A stretch of DNA of 8,009 nt from an uncultured Collinsella sp. (GTDB lineage: Bacteria > Actinomycetota > Coriobacteriia > Coriobacteriales > Coriobacteriaceae). The first letter of the stretch is position 1. The number at the start of each line of letters is the position of its first letter. The position numbers and the translations under genes were made by a program. Under the pieces are notes generated by a model. It was not told the DNA's origin. It ran no database searches and saw only the letters and a program-made list of their open reading frames with translations. The stretch covers positions 1-8,009 of the forward strand of contig CAJJYO010000065.1 of NCBI GenBank assembly GCA_905197385.1, in the 5' to 3' direction. Below are positions 1-6,751 of the stretch, one piece after another.

Positions 1-110
1 TGAGGGAAGGTAATCCCGCCCTCCCGGCCCGCTTTGGGTCGTCGCGTGCTCGCTACAGAAAAGCTGATTAGAAGTTTGTGTGCCGCCCCTTTTGGGCGGC
101 ACGTTTTGTA
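1..110 (+). repeat. Right part of a repeated intergenic element (copy A)
   Basis: Positions 38-88 match 975-1025 without gaps at 48 of 51 bases; the mismatches are at 53, 69 and 71. Weaker similarity extends left, with the shared block CCCGCCCT at 15-22 and 952-959 and the same 23-base distance to the conserved linker in both copies. It also extends right through the terminator hairpin. The window starts inside this copy, so any left hairpin arm like the one before copy B would lie off the window. The role is unknown. It could be a duplicated gene end, a dispersed intergenic repeat, or part of a small RNA. Confidence 0.8.
80..108 (+). terminator. Rho-independent terminator at the end of repeat copy A
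   Basis: A perfect 9-bp GC-rich stem pairs GTGCCGCCC (80-88) with GGGCGGCAC (94-102) around a five-base loop, CTTTT, and is followed by GTTTTGT. The T-run lies only on the right, so it should end rightward transcription of a gene to the left of the window. It also insulates the membrane protein gene that starts at 233. Confidence 0.8.
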
Positions 111-232
111 TAGGGATTGGGTTGCGGCCATTTGGTTGACGGGGCTTGCTCCGGGTTGGGGCGGCGCCGTTGTTTAGGGGGTACACTGGGTAGCGACTTT
201 TAGTTTATCTACTACCTGATGGGGTGTTTTTT
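111..232 (+). promoter_or_regulatory. Probable promoter region of the four-helix membrane protein gene
   Basis: This stretch sits between the upstream terminator and the start codon at 233, so it must carry the gene's promoter if the gene is transcribed on its own. TACACT at 182-187 resembles a -10 box. A TTGAC at 136-140 looks like a -35 box but is far too distant to pair with it, and no good -35 box lies at 16-18 bases. GGGG at 221-224 is a plausible ribosome-binding site. The exact promoter is not settled. Confidence 0.3.
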
Positions 233-865
233 ATGGGCAAGAAGTCTCGAGCTCGGGTTGCTGCGGTGGGAACTCGCAAGGATCCTGGTCATCGGGTTGC
301 CGAGGGTAAAAAGGCCGATCGTGCCGAGAAGGACAAGAAAGTCGGCGCGCATGCTCATCCTGAGTGGGCGCCTCATTTGAATTCGGCTAGTGAGGATTTG
401 ACTGCCAAGTTGTTTACTCTGGTCGAGGTAATTTTGGGCGTGGTGCCCCTTGTGGTTATCGGTTTATTCTTGGCTTCGAAGGACGCCACGAGTGTCGATA
501 AACTCACCGAGGTCTTTTCGCAGGACCCCTCGATGGTGGTCTCGTTTATTTCTGCGTGCTTGCAGCCGTTTGTGGCGTACATGCTGTATATGGTCTACCG
601 CAAATACTGCGAGGGTGATGCGGGCTTTGCCGCCGGTAACCTGATCGGTCTTTTGTGCTCCGAGATCCTACTGCTCAATATCCCGGGCGTCATCGGTATG
701 GGCATCTTGCTGTGGCGTGTTTGGCGCAACGTCGCCCCGCACTTTGAGAGCTGGTTGTTTGAACGCCGTGCAATGGGCGTGCTGGCAGACATCGCGGGCT
801 CGCTCGTGATTCTAGCCTTGGCGTTTATGTGCGCCACCGCCGCCCGAGGTCTCGCAGGCATGTAG
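233..865 (+). CDS. Hypothetical four-helix membrane protein with a charged N-terminal tail
   Basis: I do not recognise the family. The predicted protein has 210 residues. Residues 1-45 are strongly basic and polar with many K, R, E and H and no signal peptide, so this end is probably cytoplasmic. Hydrophobic segments follow at about 60-81, 101-122, 131-165 (long, perhaps containing a turn at the NIPG sequence) and 182-204, which gives about four membrane passes. The last residues are short and uncharged. I chose ATG 233 because GGGG lies eight bases upstream; an in-frame GTG at 224 would overlap that site and add only three residues. Codons in the first third use more T-ending and TTG codons than the housekeeping genes downstream. 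The gene stands alone between two terminators carrying nearly the same sequence, so it may be one unit of a repeated cassette. The function is unknown. The basic tail could touch nucleic acid, lipid head groups or a partner protein, but nothing in the sequence decides this. Confidence 0.75.
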   Translation: MGKKSRARVAAVGTRKDPGHRVAEGKKADRAEKDKKVGAHAHPEWAPHLNSASEDLTAKLFTLVEVILGVVPLVVIGLFLASKDATSVDKLTEVFSQDPSMVVSFISACLQPFVAYMLYMVYRKYCEGDAGFAAGNLIGLLCSEILLLNIPGVIGMGILLWRVWRNVAPHFESWLFERRAMGVLADIAGSLVILALAFMCATAARGLAGM

Positions 866-883
866 TCTGTCCTCACCGACCAC

Positions 884-966
884 GGAGCGCAGGGCGGGGA
901 AACCTTTCCCTCTCGCTCACGGCTTCGCAGGGTCGCGCGAGGCAAAGGTTTCCCGCCCTGCGCTCC
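884..966 (+). repeat. Long near-perfect inverted repeat (stable hairpin)
   Basis: The left arm 884-907 pairs with the right arm 944-966 with one unpaired base, about 23 base pairs in all. Inner pairs continue the stem: CCTC 909-912 with GAGG 939-942, and CGC 914-916 with GCG 935-937. A loop of about 18 bases remains. The right arm runs straight into the linker of repeat copy B. The hairpin lies between the stop codon of the membrane gene and that gene's terminator, so it should form in the 3' untranslated RNA. There is no T-run after it, so it is not itself a classical terminator. It may be an RNA stabiliser, a small RNA, or a REP- or MITE-like element. Confidence 0.8.
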
Positions 967-1048
967 GGCGTTGAGTCGTCGCGTGCTCGTTACAGAAAAG
1001 CTGATAATAAGTTTGTGTGCCGCCCTTTGGGGCGGCACTTTTTGTGTG
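944..1048 (+). repeat. Repeated intergenic element (copy B)
   Basis: This is the second copy of the element seen at the left window edge, offset by 937 bases. The conserved core is at 975-1025. It includes GTCGTCGCGTGCTCG and ACAGAAAAGCTGAT, neither of which is needed for the terminator stem. Conservation of this linker suggests either recent duplication or selection on an RNA or DNA site. Confidence 0.8.
1017..1043 (+). terminator. Rho-independent terminator after the four-helix membrane protein gene
   Basis: A perfect 9-bp stem pairs GTGCCGCCC (1017-1025) with GGGCGGCAC (1030-1038) around a four-base loop and is followed at once by TTTTT. It is the same terminator as in copy A with a different loop and a better T-run. 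It ends transcription from the gene at 233-865 about 150 bases after its stop codon. Confidence 0.85.
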
Positions 1049-1296
1049 GGGTCCCGGTCTCCACAATTTTCGTCAAGCTTTTGGTTAGATTTTGGTCAGT
1101 TGGCGTAAGGGTGGAAGGCCAAAAGATTGCTGGCGAAAAAAGCTCAGAGAAAGTGCTGGTAGGGGAGTTGTTGAGCTTTTCGACAGCTTTTGAGCAAAAG
1201 AAACTTTGTGGCTATTGCCGGCGATTGCGTTGTCGCGGTCATGGCGGTGCGGGATGCTGGTCGTAAGCGTCGAACGCTCCGATTTTGGAGGCCAAC
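1044..1296 (+). promoter_or_regulatory. Long intergenic leader with several small inverted repeats
   Basis: No convincing gene lies here. Several inverted repeats do: CTTTTGG 1078-1084 with CCAAAAG 1119-1125; AAAAGCTCA 1138-1146 with TGAGCTTTT 1172-1180 (nine perfect pairs); CTTTT 1187-1191 with AAAAG 1196-1200; AGCGT 1266-1270 with ACGCT 1274-1278; and CTCC 1277-1280 with GGAG 1287-1290. The last pair covers the ribosome-binding site of the next gene. A weak promoter candidate is TTGAGC 1190-1195 with TATTGC 1213-1218 at 17-base spacing. Whether this is a structured RNA leader or simply promoter and operator DNA cannot be decided by eye. Confidence 0.35.
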
Positions 1297-1731
1297 ATGG
1301 ACCTGTTTCTTGAGACCCCACAGCAACAAGCCGAGCGTATGCTGCGGCAGCAGCGGCGGCTTATAGAGATGCAAATGCAAGGGGTTGCTAACCAGGCGCC
1401 CGTGCAAAACGTCGTGCCCGCTGCTGTACCTGCAGCCGTGCCCGGGTGCGAATCGGCACCAGAGGCCTATTCCGTACAGCAAGATTCATATGCGCAGGAG
1501 CTCGCGTTCGACAAGCGTCGTGCGCGTCGTCGCCGCGTGGGCCAGCGCCTGCGCACATTGGCGATGATCGTGCTCATTCCGCTAGGACTTGCGGCAATCT
1601 TCTTGGCCTCATATGCCCTCACGTGCATTCTCAACGGTGCCTCGCCCAATGAGGTGCTCCAGCATCTAGCGGCCCTGGGCCAGCGCCTAGGCGATGTCGT
1701 AGCAACCATTCGCGCCGGCTGGGAGAGTTAG
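1297..1731 (+). CDS. Hypothetical single-pass membrane protein
   Basis: I do not recognise the family. The predicted protein has 144 residues. Residues 7-28 are rich in Q, E, R and M and may form a short amphipathic helix or coiled coil. Residues 31-60 form a low-complexity A/P/V/Q linker with a PAAVPAAVP repeat. A strongly basic patch follows (KRRARRRR at 73-80). One hydrophobic segment spans about 87-111, and a short amphipathic tail closes the protein. The basic patch just before the membrane segment suggests a cytoplasmic N-terminus by the positive-inside rule. I chose ATG 1297 because GGAGG at 1287-1291 stands five bases before it; an in-frame TTG at 1285 would overlap that site. The gene stands alone after a terminator. 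The short A/P linker beside a possible coil could suit a scaffolding or envelope role, but this is only inference. Confidence 0.7.
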   Translation: MDLFLETPQQQAERMLRQQRRLIEMQMQGVANQAPVQNVVPAAVPAAVPGCESAPEAYSVQQDSYAQELAFDKRRARRRRVGQRLRTLAMIVLIPLGLAAIFLASYALTCILNGASPNEVLQHLAALGQRLGDVVATIRAGWES

Positions 1732-1854
1732 CGTTTGTCACGTTAGGACTTCTGGGGTGTAGGGATTATCGCCATGAGTAGAATCCTCGCATCCTGGGAA
1801 TCCTGTCATGCGACTGAATAGTATTATTGATGATGAATAATAATAGAAAATGCC
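1732..1854 (+). promoter_or_regulatory. Intergenic region turning AT-rich before the small-ORF/HTH module
   Basis: The base composition becomes clearly AT-rich from about 1815. TATTATT 1822-1828 and AATAATA 1836-1842 form a perfect 7-bp inverted repeat around GATGATG, and several -10-like hexamers overlap here, for example TAGTAT 1819-1824 and TATTAT 1822-1827. No matching -35 box is evident. A 15-codon frame at 1774-1821 has no ribosome-binding site and is not called. This patch probably contains the promoter of the following pair. Confidence 0.4.
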
Positions 1855-1968
1855 ATGTTAAGGTACTTAACGACATCCTTGGAGGATCTGGCGTCGTCGC
1901 CTTCGGAGCGGAGTTATCAAGAGATGGTCTGTGCATACAGGCAATACAAAAAGGAGGTGCTCGGTTGA
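1855..1968 (+). CDS. Small ORF (37 residues) coupled to a downstream HTH protein
   Basis: This is an unrecognised small protein. The predicted product has an LxxLTTSLEDLA-like start, then a Y/E/K-rich helix (SYQEMVCAYRQYKKEVLG) that looks amphipathic. Three observations support coding. Its stop TGA (1966-1968) overlaps the TTG start of the next gene in the four-base TTGA, a classic coupling arrangement. Third codon positions from 1882 on are mostly G or C (about two thirds), whereas the overlapping frame read through the same DNA has many ATA, AAA and CAA codons. The strong GGAGGT site at 1953-1958, used by the next gene, lies inside it. Weak points are that ATG 1855 has no clear ribosome-binding site and that three consecutive TGA codons (1828-1836) close the frame upstream. 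It may be a leaderless gene, or the shortened remnant of a longer protein. Confidence 0.5.
   Translation: MLRYLTTSLEDLASSPSERSYQEMVCAYRQYKKEVLG
1857..1871. promoter_or_regulatory. Candidate operator palindrome over the small ORF start
   Basis: GTTAAG at 1857-1862 and CTTAAC at 1866-1871 are perfect inverted arms around GTA. They begin on the last base of the ATG at 1855-1857. A dyad here, beside AT-rich promoter-like DNA and upstream of a helix-turn-helix protein, would suit autorepression by that protein. This is inference; the arms are only six bases long. Confidence 0.3.
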
Positions 1969-2528
1969 ATCTGACCTTTGAGGGATTCTTAAAAGGCTAT
2001 TGCCGAGAGCTATCCGGACAGCAGTCGCTCAGTTTTAGAAAACTGGTTAAGCAAGCGACGACGGTTGCGCCGCGCGTGGCGGAGCCCCTGTTTTTGCTCG
2101 CTTTGGCACAGGGTAAAGCCGAATACGTTCTGGGCTTATCCGAGGGTTCGTGGATGGAAGAGGGTTACCGAGGCGTTTTGTCCTTGTACGCCCAAACGGG
2201 TAGCCTGGCATCTCTATGCGCCGAGGACAAACTTCCTAATCGTTATGCCAACGTTTGGCGTGCGTATAGAGCGGTGAAGGAAAAGCCAGTGGCGGACAGA
2301 AGAATCAACGCCCTGATGCGAAAAAGAACGTTGGGAGCGCTAGAGGAATCGGGTGTAACGCGCTACGGTCTCTGCCGCGATTTGAATCTGAATAAGGGAA
2401 ACGTGTACGCATATTTAGCCGGTGATGACTCAAAGGTGAGCAGGGAGACGGCGCGCCGCATTATGGAATATGCGGAGGAGAGGGGCGCCCAAGAAGGGGC
2501 CGGGCGCCCGGTGCGTATGGCGGGGTAA
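1965..2528 (+). CDS. Putative DNA-binding protein with C-terminal helix-turn-helix
   Basis: The predicted protein has 187 residues and belongs to no family I can name with confidence. Residues 1-115 look all-helical (LTFEGFLKGYCREL, then AEPLFLLALAQGKAEYVL), with no catalytic motif that I can see. Residues about 119-170 read like a Cro/CI-type helix-turn-helix: VTRYGLCRDLNLNKGNVYAY resembles the paired helices, followed by an SRETARRIMEYA helix. The tail is G/R-rich. I chose TTG 1965 because GGAGGT (1953-1958) lies six bases before it and because it overlaps the stop of the small ORF. The same frame is open up to ATG codons at 1830 and 1833, but that extension has poor codon use and no ribosome-binding site. 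Coupling with a tiny upstream ORF and the local composition shift suggest a transferred regulator pair. A toxin-antitoxin or defence-related regulator is possible but not shown. It ends 51 bases before rmuC with no clear terminator. Confidence 0.65.
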   Translation: MNLTFEGFLKGYCRELSGQQSLSFRKLVKQATTVAPRVAEPLFLLALAQGKAEYVLGLSEGSWMEEGYRGVLSLYAQTGSLASLCAEDKLPNRYANVWRAYRAVKEKPVADRRINALMRKRTLGALEESGVTRYGLCRDLNLNKGNVYAYLAGDDSKVSRETARRIMEYAEERGAQEGAGRPVRMAG

Positions 2529-2579
2529 GATTGATCGCGGTTTTGATTGGTGCTCGATTGGGTTTGTTGGGCGGAGTTT

Positions 2580-3935
2580 ATGTCTGCTATTGATATTGTG
2601 CTTGTTGTGATCGCCTTGGTGGCGGTGGGGGTTGCTGTGGCTTGCGCCCTCCAGCTCAAGAGCCTGCGTGCCGAGTTGCGGGAGCGTGGCGACAGTAGCG
2701 CGGAAACGCTGGCAGCACTCGAGCAGGCCAACAACGCGCTCGATGCCCTGAACGTCGCGCTGGCCGAAACTCGCCGCACGGCCAATGCCATCGCGCAGCA
2801 GCAGACGACAGATGCGGCCGTGGAGCAGCAACGTTACCTGACCATCGCACGTGAGTTTTCGCAAGCTGGTGACCGGATGGATGACCTGCGCCGCGAGACG
2901 GCCCAACAGCTCGGTGCCAACCGCGAGGGTATCGAGCATCGCCTGGACAAGGTGCGCGAAACGGTCGATGCTCAGCTGGGCGCCATCCGCAAAGACAACA
3001 ACGTGCAGCTCGATCAAATGCGTGCGACGGTGGACGAGAAGCTCTCCCGCACGCTCAACGACCGACTGTCGGCATCGTTTAAGCAGGTGAGCGACCAGCT
3101 CGAGGCCGTGTACAAGGGCCTGGGCGACATGCAGTCCATCGCCACCGGCGTGGGCGACCTTAAGCGCGTGCTGGGCAACGTGAAGGCGCGTGGCATTTTG
3201 GGCGAGGTGCAGCTGGGTGCAATTCTGGCGGACATCCTTACGCCCGACCAGTATCTGGAAAACGTCGCCACCAAGCCCGGCGCCTCGGAGCGCGTTGAGT
3301 TTGCCGTCAAGCTGCCGGTGGACGAGGGCGATCCCGTGCTGCTGCCGATCGACTCCAAATTCCCGGGCGACGCGTACGAGCACTTGCTCGACGCGCAGGA
3401 GTCGGGCGATGCGGAGACCGTGGCGGCTGCGCGCAAGACGCTCGACACCATGGTCAAGCGCGAGGCAAAGGATATTTGCGAAAAGTACCTGAGTGTGCCG
3501 GCAACGACCAACTTTGGCATCATGTTCGTGCCGTTTGAAGGGCTGTACGCCGAGGTCGTCAGCCGCTCCGGGCTTATCGAGACCCTGGGCCGCGACTATC
3601 ACGTCAACGTTGCCGGCCCCAGCACCATGGCGGCCATTCTCAACAGCCTGCAGATGAGCTACCAGACGTTTAGGCTGCAAAAACGCACCGACGATGTACT
3701 GCGAGTGCTCTCCGCCGTCAAGGCCGAGCTGCCGCGCTATCAAAAGGCGCTGCGCCGCGCCCAGCAGCAGATCGAGACCGCGGGTAAAACGGTCGAGGGC
3801 ATTATCACCACGCGCACCAACGTCATGGAGCGCAAACTCAAGGATATCGACGCGCTGGAAGACGCCGACCAAGCCGATGAGATCTTGGGACTCACGCCCG
3901 CGGGCCTTTCCACAGACCAAGAAGACGAGGACTAA
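2580..3935 (+). CDS. rmuC: DNA recombination protein RmuC
   Basis: The protein has 451 residues, a normal length for the family. Residues 5-25 form one hydrophobic N-terminal anchor. Residues about 28-200 are a long charged and alanine-rich coiled-coil region. Residues about 201-425 form the RmuC domain, beginning at GILGEVQLGAILADIL (205-220) and including LLPIDSKFPGDAY (254-266), VPFEGLYAEV (317-326) and GPSTMAAILNSLQMSYQTF (346-364). The family is predicted to have a restriction-endonuclease-like fold, and the IDSK at 257-260 fits the D-x-K part of such a site. In Escherichia coli RmuC limits inversions at short inverted repeats. I chose ATG 2580 because GGAG lies just before it (2573-2576, a short gap) and because the hydrophobic anchor then starts near the N-terminus; TTG 2547 would add eleven residues without a site. 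No terminator separates it clearly from the HTH gene, so some read-through from upstream is possible. A strong terminator follows. Confidence 0.93.
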   Translation: MSAIDIVLVVIALVAVGVAVACALQLKSLRAELRERGDSSAETLAALEQANNALDALNVALAETRRTANAIAQQQTTDAAVEQQRYLTIAREFSQAGDRMDDLRRETAQQLGANREGIEHRLDKVRETVDAQLGAIRKDNNVQLDQMRATVDEKLSRTLNDRLSASFKQVSDQLEAVYKGLGDMQSIATGVGDLKRVLGNVKARGILGEVQLGAILADILTPDQYLENVATKPGASERVEFAVKLPVDEGDPVLLPIDSKFPGDAYEHLLDAQESGDAETVAAARKTLDTMVKREAKDICEKYLSVPATTNFGIMFVPFEGLYAEVVSRSGLIETLGRDYHVNVAGPSTMAAILNSLQMSYQTFRLQKRTDDVLRVLSAVKAELPRYQKALRRAQQQIETAGKTVEGIITTRTNVMERKLKDIDALEDADQADEILGLTPAGLSTDQEDED

Positions 3936-3944
3936 TTGCAACAA

Positions 3945-3988
3945 GGCAGCGGGGCACCGGCGCAAACGCGGGCACCCCGCTGCCTTTC
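3945..3988 (+). terminator. Rho-independent terminator after rmuC
   Basis: A perfect 10-bp stem pairs GGCAGCGGGG (3945-3954) with CCCCGCTGCC (3975-3984) around a 20-base loop that has some inner pairing (CGC with GCG). It is followed by TTTC. It begins nine bases after the rmuC stop codon, so the ABC gene is probably a separate transcription unit. Confidence 0.8.
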
Positions 3989-3997
3989 ACATCGCGC

Positions 3998-4028
3998 TTG
4001 CCTGAAGTGCGCTTTAGTGTGCAACAAT
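3998..4028 (+). promoter_or_regulatory. Candidate promoter for the ABC exporter gene
   Basis: TTGCCT (3998-4003) and AACAAT (4023-4028) resemble -35 and -10 boxes, but with a long 19-base spacing. The site lies between the rmuC terminator and the start codon at 4063. It also overlaps the in-frame ATG at 4027, which argues against that ATG as the start. Confidence 0.3.
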
Positions 4029-4062
4029 GGCGTTTCGCCCTATCAGACGCGAAAGGAAGCCC

Positions 4063-5865
<1,803 letters not shown>

Positions 5866-5880
5866 GCGTCTCGGACGTGG

Positions 5881-5928
5881 GACAATTGTGTCCATAAGTT
5901 TATTGTGCCGTTGAGCCGAGGAGTCGTT
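5881..5928 (+). promoter_or_regulatory. Candidate -10 box and ribosome-binding site for nth
   Basis: GACAAT at 5881-5886 resembles a -10 box and lies in a small dyad (ACAATTGT, 5882-5889). No good -35 box stands at the usual distance. GAGGAG at 5918-5923 lies five bases before ATG 5929 and decides that start over an in-frame GTG at 5905. No terminator follows the ABC gene, so nth may also be read through from it. Confidence 0.35.
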
Positions 5929-6594
5929 ATGCCACGCGAGACCAATGCCGCCAAACGAGAGCGCGCCGTTGAGGTGTGTGAGCGCCTCAACCGTCGCTAT
6001 GGCCCGGTCGAGTGCTTTTTGGACCACGAGAATCCCTTCCGCCTGCTGATTGCGGTGCTGCTCTCGGCGCAAACGACCGACGCGCAGGTCAACAAGGTGA
6101 CGCCGAAGCTGTTTGCCCAGTGGCCCACGCCCGAGGCCATGGCCGGGGCGAGCGTGGCTGACGTGGCGGGCACCATCAAGTCACTCGGCTTCTACAAGAG
6201 CAAAGCCAAGCATGCCGTCGAGGCCGCGCAGATGATCGTCGCCGACTATGGCGGCGAGGTGCCGGCCGACATGAAGGAACTCGTGAAGCTGCCGGGCGTG
6301 GGACGCAAGACGGCGAACATCGTGCTCAACGTGGGGTATGGCATCGTGGAGGGCATTGCGGTGGACACGCACGTCAACCGCATTGCGCACCGCCTGATGC
6401 TGAGTCCCAAGACGCATGCCAAGGAGCCGCTCAAGACCGAGCAGGATTTGCTCAAGATTTTGCCGCACGAGTATTGGGAGTCGGTCAACCATCAGTGGAT
6501 CACCTTCGGTCGCGAGATCTGTGATGCCCGCAAACCCAAGTGTGACGAGTGTCCGCTGGCAGATTTGTGCCCCAGCGTGCGCGTAGCGGGGTAG
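5929..6594 (+). CDS. nth: Endonuclease III (DNA glycosylase/AP lyase)
   Basis: The enzyme removes oxidised pyrimidines from DNA and cuts the backbone at the resulting abasic site, in base excision repair. The protein has 221 residues, a typical length. The helix-hairpin-helix motif LPGVGRKTAN is at 121-130, with the catalytic lysine at K127 (K120 in E. coli). The catalytic aspartate is D146, in VDTHV (D138 in E. coli; one residue is inserted between the two here). The iron-sulfur cluster loop has the exact Cys-X6-Cys-X2-Cys-X5-Cys pattern at C198, C205, C208 and C214. SAQTTD at 46-51 is the usual substrate-pocket segment. All key residues are present, so the enzyme should be active. The gene lies 63 bases after the ABC gene and 157 bases before mfd. 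Confidence 0.96.
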   Translation: MPRETNAAKRERAVEVCERLNRRYGPVECFLDHENPFRLLIAVLLSAQTTDAQVNKVTPKLFAQWPTPEAMAGASVADVAGTIKSLGFYKSKAKHAVEAAQMIVADYGGEVPADMKELVKLPGVGRKTANIVLNVGYGIVEGIAVDTHVNRIAHRLMLSPKTHAKEPLKTEQDLLKILPHEYWESVNHQWITFGREICDARKPKCDECPLADLCPSVRVAG

Positions 6595-6599
6595 GGCGG

Positions 6600-6624
6600 A
6601 ACGCATTTTCGTCTGGCGTTTTTT
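6600..6624 (+). terminator. Weak candidate terminator after nth
   Basis: AACGC (6600-6604) can pair with GCGTT (6616-6620), followed by a run of Ts ending at 6624. The stem is only five pairs with an 11-base loop, so the evidence is the T-run more than the stem. The stronger hairpin at 6699-6721 may be the real end of nth transcripts. Confidence 0.3.
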
Positions 6625-6642
6625 GCGGGGCTGGGTTTGCCC

Positions 6643-6683
6643 TTGAGCCGGAGTCCTCTCCATGCGCTATCATGACAGACAAT
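6643..6683 (+). promoter_or_regulatory. Candidate promoter upstream of mfd
   Basis: TTGAGC (6643-6648) and TATCAT (6668-6673) resemble -35 and -10 boxes with a long 19-base spacing. GACAAT at 6678-6683 is an alternative -10 box and resembles sites before the ABC gene and nth. If it is used, the transcript would first meet the terminator-like hairpin at 6699-6721. Confidence 0.35.
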
Positions 6684-6698
6684 GTATTTGACGTACGA

Positions 6699-6726
6699 CC
6701 CGCCGAGCTTGCCCCGGCGGGCTTTT
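6699..6726 (+). terminator. Terminator-like hairpin in front of mfd
   Basis: A 7-bp all-GC stem pairs CCCGCCG (6699-6705) with CGGCGGG (6715-6721) around a nine-base loop and is followed by CTTTT. It either ends nth transcription or lies in the mfd leader as an attenuator. Only about 25 bases separate it from ATG 6752, leaving no room for a full promoter between them. Confidence 0.65.
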
Positions 6727-6751
6727 GGCGTTGCGATGCCGGAGGAACAGC

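Noticed and set aside
1..110. Possible tRNA or CRISPR-like repeat because of the conserved 51-base block
   Set aside because: There is no cloverleaf or T-loop consensus, and there are only two copies 937 bases apart with no short regular spacers.
136..187. TTGAC (136-140) with TACACT (182-187) as one promoter
   Set aside because: The boxes are about 41 bases apart, far from the 16-18 base spacing needed.
595..1038. 147-codon reverse frame over the end of the membrane protein gene and the repeat element
   Set aside because: It overlaps a better gene and the hairpin, and no ribosome-binding site or protein motif was seen.
829..1266. 145-codon forward frame spanning the long hairpin, terminator and leader
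   Set aside because: It reads through a strong terminator and a long inverted repeat, has no ribosome-binding site, and its product is R/S/C-rich with no plausible fold.
1774..1821. 15-codon ORF as a possible leader peptide before the small-ORF/HTH module
   Set aside because: There is no ribosome-binding site, no run of a regulatory amino acid and no attenuator after it.
2430..3965. 511-codon open frame on the reverse strand opposite rmuC
   Set aside because: It is the mirror of a well-supported RmuC gene in GC-rich DNA, where reverse frames stay open by codon bias. Its translation is rich in H, R and L without domain-like motifs.
4027..4062. ATG 4027 as the start of the ABC exporter
   Set aside because: It has no ribosome-binding site and overlaps a probable -10 box, whereas ATG 4063 has AAAGGAAG just upstream.
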